Below, in pieces: positions 22,640 through 33,268 of a stretch of DNA of 64,000 bases. This DNA is from Agapanthus africanus (Eukaryota > Streptophyta > Magnoliopsida > Asparagales > Amaryllidaceae). The notes below the pieces were generated by a model. The model was not told the origin of the DNA. It searched no databases and saw nothing but the letters and a program-made list of their open reading frames with translations. The stretch lies in NCBI GenBank assembly GCA_030015575.1, contig CM057337.1, forward strand, positions 334,996,583-335,060,582. Direction: 5' to 3'. Every line of letters starts with the position of its first letter. Position 1 is the stretch's first letter. The position numbers and the translations under genes were made by a program.

Positions 22640-25600
22640 TTAGGGCCAGCTGCTGTAGTATCTCATACCGAGCGTCCCGAAGAGTCTCTCAAACTGTATC
22701 TGGGGAATGGCCTTCGTGAGTGGATCCGCCGTGTTGTTCTTCGTGTCAACTCTCCTGACCTCGATCTCCCGGCGATCAACTATCTCCCGGATCAGGTGAT
22801 ACCGCCTCAGAATATGCCTGGATCGCTGATGGGACCTGGGTTCCTTGGCCAAAGCCACCGCTCCATTGTTATCGCAATACAAAGGTATTGGATGCTCAAT
22901 GGATAGAACCACTCCAAGTTCAGTAATGAACTTCTTGATCCAGACAGCCTCTTTGGCAGCATCGTTGGCAGCGATGTATTCAGCCTCCATCGTCGAGTCT
23001 GCCACGGTTTCCTGCTTGGAACTCTTCCAGCTAACCTCCCCTCCGTAAAGGGTAAAGACAAAGCCCGACTGCGACTTAGAGTCGTCCTTATCACTCTGGA
23101 AGCTCGAATCGGTAAAGGACTCCACTTGGAGTTCTCCGTTACCATACACCAAGAACATATCTCTAGTCCTTCGCAAGTACTTGAGAATGCTCTTCACAGC
23201 TGTCCAGTTACTCTCTCCAGGATCAGCTTGATACCTGCTCACTACACTTAGTGAGTATGCTACATCGGGTCTGGTACATAGCATCGCATACATGATAGAG
23301 CCTACTGCCGAAGCATAGGGTATCCCTTGCATGCGAGCTCTCTCCAAATCAGTCTTAGGAGACATCTCTTTGGAGAGAGTGACTCCAGAGATCGTGGGCA
23401 AGTTCCCACGCTTGGACTCTTCCATACTAAACCTCTTTAGTATGGTGTCAATGTACCTGGATTGGGACAATCCCAAAATCCGTTTGGATCTATCTCTATA
23501 GATCCTGATTCCCAATATGCAGGAGGCATCACCAAGATCTTTCATTAAGAATCTTTGTGATAAGAAGAGCTTGACCGATTGCAGCATAGGAATATCATTT
23601 CCTATCAAGAGTATGTCGTCCACGTATAATACGAGGAAGACAACCTTACTCTCTGCCACCTTCTTGTAGATACAAGGTTCATCTGGATTTTTGACGAAAT
23701 CAAACTCTTTGATAACGTCGTCAAAGCAGATGTTCCAACTCCGCGATGCTTGCTTTAATCCATAAATGGATTTAAGCAACTTGCACACCTTCCCGCTGCT
23801 CCCACTGTCTACGAAGCCCTCTGGCTGAGTCATGTACACGCACTCTTCTAAATCACCATTTAGAAAGGCGGTCTTAACATCCATTTGCCAGATTTCGTAA
23901 TCATGATAAGCAGCGATGGCAAGCATGATCCGGATGGATTTAAGCATAGCCACTGGAGAAAAGGTCTCGTCATAGTCCACACCTGGTCTTTGACGAAAAC
24001 CCTTTGCTACAAGTCTAGCTTTGAAAGTCTCCACTTTCCCATCTACACCAAGTTTCTTCTTGAAGATCCACTTGCTCCCAATGGGTTTTACCCCTTCAGG
24101 AGCAACTTCCAAAGTCCATACTTTGTTGGTGTACATGGAATCCATCTCAGACCGCATAGCATCCAGCCATTTCACTGAGTCCCCACTCGTGATGGCCTGC
24201 TCGAAGCTAGTTGGGTCATCATCCTCCATGATGCAATCCTCACTACCACCATCAATGAGAAAACCATAGTATCTCTCAGGTGGACGAGGAACCCTACTAG
24301 ATCGGCGGAGAGGCTGAGGTTCGTCGGAAGCTACTGAATGCTCTGGTTCCACTAAATCTTCTGTTGTGTTTTGTTCAGCTGGAACCTCTTCCAGTTCTAC
24401 CTCAGAGCCACTAATTTCTTTTGCAAGAAATTCCTTTTCTAAAAAGGTGGCATGTTGAGCAACAAATACTCTTTGTTCCTCACTGTGGTAGAAGATATAC
24501 CCTCGCGAATGTTTGGGATATCCAACAAACTTACACAAAACAGATCTTGCCTCGAGTTTGTCCGGTTTTTGTCTTTTGACATAGGCCGGGCAACCCCATA
24601 TCTTTATAAAATTAAGATATGGTCTCTTCCCTTCCCATATCTCATATGGTGTGGTAGGCACAGATTTGGTGGGAACCCTGTTCAGTAGGTATGCTGTTGT
24701 TTCTAGTGCATATCCCCAGAAGGAAATAGGCAACTCAGCTACACTCATCATAGAGCGCACCATATCTAATAGGGTGCGGTTTCTCCGCTCCGATACACCG
24801 TTGTGCTGTGGTGTATATGGAGGAGTTAGCTGAGAGAGAATCCCATTCTCTTTTAGGAAGTCCAGGAATTCAATGCTCAAGTATTCTCCTCCTCGATCAG
24901 ATCGTAGGATTTTAATACTTTTTCCGGTTTGGTTCTCAACTTCTTGTTTATATTCCCTAAATTTCTCAAAAGCTTCTGATTTGTGTTTCATCAGGAACAC
25001 ATACCCGAACCTTGAGAGATCGTCAGTGAATGTAATGAAGTATGAAGAACCATCCCTGGCATGTGTAGACATGGGACCGCATACATCACTATGTATTAGT
25101 CCTAAGAGTTCGGTAACTCTTTCTCCGTGTCCCGTAAACGGAGTCTTGGTCATCTTGCCTTTGAGACATGACTGGCAAGTGTCATAGGATGAAAATTCAA
25201 ACGGATTTAAATATCCATCCTTATGCAACTTAGCTAGTCGTGTCGCATTGATGTGACCCAGTCTACAATGCCACAAGAAAGATTCGTTGAGTTCAGAACT
25301 CTTCCTCTTGTGTGTGTTTGTTATGCTCAGAACTGTTGATTGATTTAGAACATAAATGCCATTGCACAACGTGCCTGATCCAACCAACTTTTGGTTACGG
25401 AAAATGTTCATAACATTGTCCTGTAATACAAAATTATATCCCTCTTTACTTAATAAAGAAACCGATATAATGTTGCATATCAGGTTCGGCATGTAATAGC
25501 ATTCGTTCAGAACCAATGTATTACCAGTTGGTAATACAAGGTGATATTCCCCGACAGTCTTGGCTGCAACAATTGCACCATTTCCAACTCTAATGTCTTT

Positions 25601-25885
25601 ATCACCTTCTCCAAGTTCTCTACCTTTCCTAAGCCCATGTAACTGATTACATATATGGGATCCTGACCCGGTATCTAATACCCAGGACGTAGAGCAAATG
25701 GAGAAACAGTTCTCAGTAACGAACACACCCGAAGAAAATGCATCAACATGTACTTTCTTCATTCGGGTGGCATGGGAATCCTGGTATTCCCCTATATCCT
25801 GTTCATTCCTATAACTCTTATAAGAAAGAACGGAACCAACGTTCCCCAGCACAGTATAACATGCGGGTTTGGTCAATACATCCAT
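22640..25885 (-). CDS. pol: Copia Pol polyprotein (protease-integrase-RT-RNase H) of CopA
   Basis: The open frame runs from a GTG at 25945. The first ATG is codon 21 (25885), which I prefer because the bases before it look like a 3' splice site. Numbering from the GTG, visible sites are: protease WVLDTGSGS with Asp91; integrase zinc residues in WHCRLGH (about 226-231) with CQSC (257-260); integrase acidic sites in HSDVCG (Asp287), SDRGGEY (Asp350) and GVSERRNR (Glu386); RT with KTAFLNG (691-697) and YVDDILL (774-780); RNase H FTDSSFQ (Asp946), TMEAEY (Glu988) and CDNNGA (Asp1024). All classical catalytic residues are present with no stop through 1101 codons. There is no Gag domain or zinc knuckle upstream. 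The product would process itself, copy RNA and integrate DNA. Confidence 0.95.
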   Translation of the reverse strand: MDVLTKPACYTVLGNVGSVLSYKSYRNEQDIGEYQDSHATRMKKVHVDAFSSGVFVTENCFSICSTSWVLDTGSGSHICNQLHGLRKGRELGEGDKDIRVGNGAIVAAKTVGEYHLVLPTGNTLVLNECYYMPNLICNIISVSLLSKEGYNFVLQDNVMNIFRNQKLVGSGTLCNGIYVLNQSTVLSITNTHKRKSSELNESFLWHCRLGHINATRLAKLHKDGYLNPFEFSSYDTCQSCLKGKMTKTPFTGHGERVTELLGLIHSDVCGPMSTHARDGSSYFITFTDDLSRFGYVFLMKHKSEAFEKFREYKQEVENQTGKSIKILRSDRGGEYLSIEFLDFLKENGILSQLTPPYTPQHNGVSERRNRTLLDMVRSMMSVAELPISFWGYALETTAYLLNRVPTKSVPTTPYEIWEGKRPYLNFIKIWGCPAYVKRQKPDKLEARSVLCKFVGYPKHSRGYIFYHSEEQRVFVAQHATFLEKEFLAKEISGSEVELEEVPAEQNTTEDLVEPEHSVASDEPQPLRRSSRVPRPPERYYGFLIDGGSEDCIMEDDDPTSFEQAITSGDSVKWLDAMRSEMDSMYTNKVWTLEVAPEGVKPIGSKWIFKKKLGVDGKVETFKARLVAKGFRQRPGVDYDETFSPVAMLKSIRIMLAIAAYHDYEIWQMDVKTAFLNGDLEECVYMTQPEGFVDSGSSGKVCKLLKSIYGLKQASRSWNICFDDVIKEFDFVKNPDEPCIYKKVAESKVVFLVLYVDDILLIGNDIPMLQSVKLFLSQRFLMKDLGDASCILGIRIYRDRSKRILGLSQSRYIDTILKRFSMEESKRGNLPTISGVTLSKEMSPKTDLERARMQGIPYASAVGSIMYAMLCTRPDVAYSLSVVSRYQADPGESNWTAVKSILKYLRRTRDMFLVYGNGELQVESFTDSSFQSDKDDSKSQSGFVFTLYGGEVSWKSSKQETVADSTMEAEYIAANDAAKEAVWIKKFITELGVVLSIEHPIPLYCDNNGAVALAKEPRSHQRSRHILRRYHLIREIVDRREIEVRRVDTKNNTADPLTKAIPQIQFERLFGTLGMRYYSSWP

Positions 25886-28730
25886 ATTATTATCTTGATT
25901 AAGGCATGAAATGGTCGCTACCTGGAGAGAGAGAGAAGAAAACACTTTAGCGTAAGCTCGTGCAAGATCAGATTGGTTATTATCTTATCTAATCAGGATG
26001 GCTCCCACTGCTTTTTATCAAATCTTCCTCCAAACCCTAAAAGAAAAGACTAGCAGGGATTAATTACACACTACAAGTTCGCCAATCTTTCAGCCAGGCC
26101 AGTGTCGGTACTTTGAGGCAGGTCCCCCGTGCTTTCGCACGAACCTAATTACTGTAAACCTCGTTTTCCCAGAGGCGTCACCTCGTTAACACCTTTCTAG
26201 ACACCTACTTGATCGGCTAATTGCAATGTGTAAAACTCTCCCAGGAGTAACTCTTACTCGCAGTGGGTATCGGGATCCAACTATCTCATAGAAGGTATGC
26301 AATCTCATTGCAAATTTCAACACTTGAAATTCCCGATAATATTTTGCCCCAAGCATCCTATGACCTTGACGGAGGTCAACAAACCACAGGGTGCAAGTCA
26401 AGTTCAACCCGTCATTTCTTGATTGAATCAAACCCACCCGCACGACCCTTGATGGAGGTCAACAAGGTCGTACGACTACTCTAATCCAATCTGCATCATA
26501 TGCATAAGCAGACAAATACTAGTTAGCTACCGCACACTACGCCTTGACGGAGGTCAACAAACGTAGCACGAATACTAAGTAGGATTTATCTGAAATGACG
26601 AAGGGCTACGCAGGTTTTCACAGAACCATGAGCGTAATGAACTTGATATCGTTGTAGAATCAAATGAAGTTTTAAAATTGGAGTGATTTTGAGGCTTTTC
26701 TAGTTTTGCTAAAGGAGTCACTCCCGGTGAAGGGATCTCGGTCCTTTCCTCGTCGAATGAGGTGCGGGATATATCATATATATCGCTGTGCAAAGCAAAA
26801 ACGCAAAAGCAGTCAAAAGCAAACCGAGTGTGTAGCATCTGCCAGTTATTGCTAAAGGAGTCACTCCCGGTGAAGGGATCTCGGTCCTTTCCTCGTCGAA
26901 TGAGGTGCGGGGTATATCATATATACCGCTATGCAAAGCAAGAACTGTAGCTACCTGTTTTATTTAAAATCTGATTCTACAACATCTTAGGTTTCTTTCC
27001 TTTCATTAATCACATTAATGAAGTCCCATCATTTAAATACCTAAACATCACAGATAGATATGACGTACACTTATGCCATCCGCATTCGCCTCGATGTCCC
27101 CTCGTGCACCGTTAGGTTAGGTAACTAACGACAGAGCAGGGCAGGGCTAGCGCGGGTGTAAAACATAAGTAACGTCTATATAATATATCATATATACTAT
27201 ATACTATATCCATCACAGAATCACATCACAGATATCGCAGCAGAATAAACATATGAAATATTGGATATACTAGGACGTCCGTGTTTTCAATACGAGCCAG
27301 TATAAAACACGGATTCCACGGTCGTGATGAATAGCCAATCCCACACCCCTAGACCCCTACGAGAGCGACAAGCAACCCTGCCAATTCTAGGGTTAGGAGA
27401 CCCGGACTCGACTCCTCGAGTTGGTCTCCCACTGGACCCCAGAACCCGGTTACTTGTGCTCCCCTCCTTGGGTCTATCCTAATGCGGAAAAGTAAATAAT
27501 ATACAACGGGTGACAACTTCCGCTACTTGGAAGCGCCCCAAATGAAAGAATATTACATACAAGTTTTTACATGAATGAAAATGAAAAACACTCATCTCAC
27601 ATAAAAACCCCCGGCTATTCAATACGACGATCCAATATAACATATCCAGCAACACATAACATCACATGTCATCAACGTAAGTAAGTATGCATACCCCAAT
27701 TGTCGTTGACGTATAGCAACGAAACCGGCGATATGAACATACTACACTTACGGTCACAGAAAAGAAAGTGTAAAACTACAACAATTGGAATCCGCAACGG
27801 CTTTAAACATCACATGCCTAATCAGATATAAATCCCGCATTTTAGTCTCATTATCGAAAACTCTTTTCAATATCATATGGGACTAAATTGCTAGATTTAT
27901 AACATTCATTCAGTTATCTCATAACTACTTATGAATTCCAATTATTGTATCACATTCCAGATAAACAGAAAATGTTAAACTTTCCGATCGAACAATCGAA
28001 CACCCAAGTTTTCCCAATACAGATCAACACATGAAATAAGTCTAACAACATTCAGTTCGTACCTCAGTACCAACGGTCCAGCCGTAGAAGGGTCAAGCCA
28101 ACGCCTCACATGTGGCACGCCGTACTGCCCCAAACCCGAAGGTTCAAAGGGCAGTTCAAGACGGTCACATAATCGAGTTAAGGTTTGTTGTCTTCTAGAG
28201 GGACCATCGAGTTACTTGCACTACTTAGAACGTCGTTAAACTACGGAAAAATCCAACACTTGGAAATTTCCCGACAGGGGAAAAATTGGGTATTTATATC
28301 CGGTCGAACTTTTTAACATATTCTAAAATTTATCCGGAAAGCCACACAGACAAAATTTGATAAACCCGATCGAATCATCAAAGCTCCAAAACATCCTAGA
28401 TTATTCAACACTTGAATAAATTTTAAAAATAACCAGAGAAGTCAGAACAGAAAACAATGAATTACTGTGCAAAAATTGGATGATGACGTCACAATTTTGC
28501 CGCTTATCCGCCGCATTATCCTTCCTTATGCCGCGGATCCGCGCCAATGTGTACTGTTCATCAAAAAAAATTTGTGCCGAAATTCTTATATTTCTCTGCT
28601 GGTTTTTCTGCATATTTTTAATACTGAAAAATCACTGTTTTAGAAAAAGTACAGAGAGCACATTTTGGAGTTGGTTTCGGGTTCGTTCCGGTTTCAAATT
28701 CCGTCTGGACTTCGCCTAAGGCTCTTGCTA
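25886..28730 (-). other. CopA noncoding leader in place of gag
   Basis: About 2.85 kb between primer-binding site and pol without a frame above ~90 codons and without a Gag-like motif. In sense order it contains the weak GC-rich hairpin (about 28550-28498), a block conserved in all copies (about 28200-27300), the structured block (27312-26128), and the tract TTTTCTTCTCTCTCTCTCCAG just before pol. Its length matches a lost or replaced gag plus UTR. CopB-E have the same arrangement, so the loss predates these copies. Confidence 0.8.
26128..27312 (-). other. Structured leader block of CopA
   Basis: Positions on the + strand: CCGTGTTTT/AAAACACGG stem at 27279-27312; duplicated hairpins with stems at 26854-26859/26885-26890 and 26711-26716/26742-26747 (AAAGGA/TCCTTT); array hairpins at 26537-26566, 26439-26474 and 26357-26390, with apical stem TTGAC/GTCAA; GAAA-capped hairpin 26128-26141. 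In the third array hairpin the sense stem is CCTGTG/CATAGG, which pairs fully only as RNA because it needs one G-U pair. Confidence 0.72.
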
Positions 28731-28743
28731 GGCTCTGATACCA
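28731..28743 (-). other. CopA primer-binding site
   Basis: In sense TGGTATCAGAGCC, one base after the LTR end. It is complementary to the 3' end of plant initiator tRNA-Met, the usual minus-strand primer of plant copia elements. Confidence 0.93.
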
Positions 28744-28744
28744 C

Positions 28745-30967
28745 TGAAAGGTTCCTAGGCACCCTAGTGGGTTCTCACAAGGCATCGAACATGCCAATTT
28801 AAAAAAAAATGGTGCCGAGAAACCCTAGACAACGGATCTTAGACTAGAAGTTTAGGCGAAATATAAAGCTAGTTAACACTTAACTACTAGGATACGGAAA
28901 TACAACCTTTGTAGATCCGGATGTCCACCTCCACGGCTCCGCAACGATGTCTCCTCGCTGTCCAAGTTGAACTCCGGGCTCAAGCGTCGGCTTCGTCGGA
29001 GAAACGGGTGAGCTAGGTCGCCGGCTTCGTGTCAAAGACGATCTACGTCGAGGCATCGCAAGTTCAAGCTCCGACTTCACAAAGTGATGAAATTTGTGAA
29101 GAAAATACACTCTACAACTTGGCTAGAGGTAGAGGGTGAAGAAATAGGAGATGGGTTCACTTTAGATTTGGATTTTGCTCACTAGATCACAAGTTGCCAT
29201 TGATGGCATGAAGGTTGCTCACTTGAAGAAGAAGAAGAAGATGAGCTAGAATATTATGATAACTTGAGTTAAATGAATAATAAACTCAATATTTATCATA
29301 ACTTAACTAAGGTTAAGTGTAGAGAATTAACCATGGTGATTAGAGTGGGTTAGGGTTAAGCAAAATGACAAGAATGGTTGCATAAAGTCAAATGTTCATG
29401 AAGCATCTCATAAGAAACAAAACTTGCCACCATTATCATTTATACTTATCCAAATGAATAAAAGAACAAATAAATGAATAAATAAATATGCAAAACCCTA
29501 ATTATCATAATAACCATGGTTTAATCCTATTCACTTAACCATATGATCAAGTATCATCAAACATGATACAAAAAGTGCACGAAAGCATATCACATATACA
29601 ATGTGCATCAAGTGAGAAAAATCCGTTTAAAGTGAACCAATACTAGTTAATGCAAAGTAATATATCAAATATATAATTATACATTAAATCATTAAATCAA
29701 CACTTGATTCAATGATCCGGTCATGTCGCACATAACCGACTAGTATTCAATGCATCGATTTATCGAATCAATGATTCGATAACTAGGTCATATCGAATAT
29801 AACCATTCGAAACATATATCGCGAGAATGAAATGCGGTATCACATAAACGCATTATTCTCGGTCCTGCACATATCTCATATGCGCTCCTATTTCGTTTCG
29901 CTTGAGCCAGGAAACCTCTGTGTAGGACTCTAAAGACTCGTCAATACGCCGGTAGCAGATGATGATCATATCAAGCACCCACAAGCCGCAAGCGGTCTGC
30001 TAAACGTAACGGCCACCCGGGTATTGAGCGATCAGAAGATCGACGAGCTAGCCCGCTCACACTCCTGCGAATCCGACCAGTAACACTTACCATATAGTCC
30101 AGTCTCTTCGTCTGATATGTCGCATATCAAGTCTAGGGGTGGTATATGTCAGACCCCAATAACCCGATAAGTCGTGCTGATGTGAGGCTCGTAACGGGTC
30201 GAGAAACTACTGGTAACACTTACCAGCAAATCTCTGATCAGCCCTGGCCAGGGACTTCCCTGTTACGGCCAATCGAGCACAGCGCAACATCAACCCCCAA
30301 TACCGGGAGAGACGAAACCCCTCCTATCGCTCATTGCCTCCATGTGACTCGGGACTGTACCCAAAGACCACCGTTTTGCATGCCCTCATGGACGTGGTAA
30401 GGTGGAGATCAAAGCACAGTGGGAATCATACAAGACTCTATGACGATCTCGGGTCTACAGACTAACCTGTACAAGTGTCACCTGAGAACTGCCATCTGAC
30501 GTGAGGTATAATACCATCTGGGAGTTCTCGGCGAGTCCGTCCAGTGTACCCAGTCTCCACTGAGCACCCGTATACCATCTCTGATATCAAACACCAATGG
30601 ATATGGGATCATCCATCGCCCATCTCATGGGTCGAGAAGCGTATACGCTAGTCTACTCTGGTATATCGATGCCCCGTCTCGATACACCCATGACTAGGGA
30701 CCTTGAAGGATGTACTTATGGACTACCATGTCCCCACTAGTATGATCTGCATCATAGTCCAGGTAGTCAAGTACAAATCCTAAGGGCTTTACCAACATGT
30801 AACTATAAGACAGTATAAAGAGACTAGTGTACATGTTAAGATAAAGAGTAACCAGATAGCATACTATCATGTCGAGCAAGAAAGTCATCTCTATATATGT
30901 CCAAGCATCCAATATAATATACATAATCTGTACAATACTGGCCTCTAGGGCATACACACAACTAACA
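28745..30967 (-). repeat. CopA 5' LTR
   Basis: 2,223 bases, sense start at 30967. It abuts the interrupted CopB 3' LTR (30973-33178) head to head. Both begin with nearly the same U3 sequence, so a long inverted repeat is centred near 30.97 kb. Confidence 0.94.
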
Positions 30968-33178
30968 ATATGTATGCCCTAGAGGCCATTACTGTACATT
31001 GGATGTATATTGTAGTGGATGCTGGGACATATATAGGGAGGACTTTCTTGCTCGACATGATAGTATGCTATCTGGTTACCCTTTACCTTAACGTGTACAC
31101 TGATTGTCTCTCTGTTACATGTTGGTAAAGCCCTTAGGATGTGTACTTGACTACCTGGACTATGATGCGGATCATACTAGTGGGGACATGGTAGTCCATA
31201 AGTACATCCTTCAAAGTCCCTAGTCGTGGGTATATCGAGACGGGGCATCGATATACCAGAGTAGACTAGCGTATACCTTCTCGACCCATACAGATGGGCG
31301 ATGGATGATCCCATATCCATTGGTGTTTGACATCAGAGATGATATACGGGTGCTCAGTAGAGACTGGGTATACTGGACGGACTCGCCGAGAACTCCCAGA
31401 TGGTATTATACCTTACGTCAGATGGCAGTTCTCTGGTGACACTGGTACAGAGTAGTCTGTTGACCCGAGATCGTCATAGAGTCTTGTGTGGTTCCCACTG
31501 TGCTTTGATTTCCATCTTACCACGTCCAAGAGGGCATGCAAAACGGTGGTTTTTGGGTACAGTCCCGAGTCACATGGAGGCAATGAGCGATAGGAGGGGA
31601 TTCGTCTCTCCCGGTATAGGGAGTTTATGTTGCGCTGTGTTCGATTGGCTATAACCGGAAATCCCTGGCCAGGGTTGCTGAGATTTGCTGGTAAGTGTTA
31701 CCAGTAGTTTCTCGAATTGTTATAGACCTCATATCGACACGACTTATCGAGCTATTAGGGTCTGACGTTTACCACCCCTAGGCAAGATATGCGACATATC
31801 AGACGATCAGACCGGACTGTACGGTAGTGTTACTGGTTGGATTCACTGGAATGTGAGCGGGCTTGCTCGTCGATCTTCTGATCGCTCAATACCTGGGTGG
31901 CCGTTACGTTTAGCAGACCGCTTGCGGCTTGTGGGTGTTTGATATGATCATCACCTGCTGCCGGCGTATTGACGAGTCTTTAGAGTCCTACACAGAGGTT
32001 TCCTGGCTCAAGAAAAACGAAATAGGAGCGCATATGAGATATGCGCGGGACCGAGAATGATTCGAGTATGTGATACCGTATTCTATTCTCGCGATGAATG
32101 TATCGAATGGTTGTATGCGATATAACCTAGTTATCGAATCAAGGATTGATTCGATAAGCCGATACATTGAATATTAGTCGGTTATATGCGATATGACCGG
32201 ATCGTTAAATCAAGTGTTGATTTAATGATTTAATGCATAATTATATATTTGATATATTACTTTGCATTAACTAGTGTTGGTTCACTTTAAATGGATTTTC
32301 TCACTTAGATTGTGCAAGTTGTATATGTGATATACTTTTGTGCACATGATTGTATCATGTTTGATGATACATGCTAGTTTGGGTTTGTGTAAAGAATTAA
32401 ACCATGGTTTCTTAAGTGGTTAGGGTTTCATTTCCTTTTCTCATTTATTTATCTATTTATTCATTTTGGAAAAAGGAAAGCATAAAGGGAAAATGGTTGC
32501 TAAATTTGTTTTCTAGTTGAAGCTTCTTGAACATTTGACCAAAGTGACCATTTTGTCTCATGCTTAACCCTAACCACTCCATTTAACCCTAGTCTATTCT
32601 CTACACCTAACCAAGGTTAGGATATGATAAGTATTCATTTTATTATTCATTTTGAATAAGAATCATAATATTCTTTCTTCTTCTTCTTTATCTTCTTCAA
32701 TGAAGAAAGCAAAACTTCATCAATGGTGATTGATGAAAATGAGTGAGAAATCCAATTCTAAAGTCAACCCACTTCCTATTTCTTCATCCTCTACCTCTTG
32801 CCAAGTAGTAGAGTGTGTTTCCTTCACAAGTTTTCAAGGCTTGATGAAGGTGGAGCTTGATCTAGCGATGCCTCGACGTAGATCATCTTCGGCACGTCGT
32901 CGACGACCTTGCCCGCCCATTTCTCCGATGAAGCCGACGCTAGAGCCCGAGATTTGATATGGACAGCGGAGAGGACTTCATTACGGAGCCGTGGAGGTGG
33001 AGGACCGGATCTACAAAGGTTGTATTTCCGTATTCTTGTAGTTAAGTGTTAACTAGTTGCTTTGTCGCCTAAACTTCTAGCCAACGATCCGTATTAGGGT
33101 TTCTCGGCAACCGTAATTTTTGAAATTGGCATGGTTGATGCCTTATGAGACCTCACTAGTGTGCCTAGAAACCCTACA
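30968..33178 (+). repeat. CopB 3' LTR, main part
   Basis: Begins with the CopA target duplication ATATG and continues to AGAAACCCTACA at 33178. It is almost identical to 12019-14219 but keeps ~16 bases missing from that copy near 12330. It carries the 75-codon frame at 32730-32957. Confidence 0.9.
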
Positions 33179-33255
33179 CTATATATGTCCAAGCATCCAT
33201 TACAATATACATCATATGTACAGTAATGGCCTCTAGGGCATACATATAACTAACA
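33179..33255 (-). repeat. Start of the CopC 3' LTR
   Basis: The sense start TGTTAGTTATATG lies at 33255, next to polypurine tract GCAAGTGGGAGAT (33256-33268). It runs to the CopB insertion, and the duplication CTATAT occupies 33179-33184. The LTR continues at 12018. Confidence 0.88.
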
Positions 33256-33268
33256 ATCTCCCACTTGC

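Larger units (their letters stand above)
20405..30967 (-). mobile_element. CopA: complete, recent copia element with open pol and no gag
   Basis: 10.56 kb on the minus strand: 5' LTR 30967-28745, primer-binding site 28743-28731, leader to 25886, pol 25885-22640, polypurine tract at 22626-22637, 3' LTR 22625-20405. LTRs start TGTTAG and end TTTCA in the sense direction. The target duplication is ATATG. The two LTRs differ at about 14 of 2,220 positions by eye, the smallest distance among the copia elements here. Every cis-acting part is present and pol is open, but no gag is seen. Movement would therefore need Gag from another element. Confidence 0.95.
12019..33178 (+). mobile_element. CopB: plus-strand copia element with both LTRs, carrying CopA
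   Basis: 5' LTR 12019-14219, primer-binding sites at 14221 and 14441, leader to about 17.6 kb, decayed pol to about 20380, polypurine tract, and 3' LTR 20392-20404 plus 30973-33178. The 3' LTR is interrupted by CopA. The outer flanks are CTATAT (12013-12018 and 33179-33184). The LTRs differ at roughly 23 of 2,200 positions by eye, plus a ~16-base gap in the 5' copy near 12330. The insertion is thus fairly young although pol is heavily decayed, so pol was probably dead before this copy moved. Confidence 0.9.

Noticed and set aside
25886..25945. GTG-initiated extension of CopA pol
   Set aside because: The added 20 codons are the polypyrimidine-CAG tract, an unlikely coding start; ATG at 25885 is preferred.
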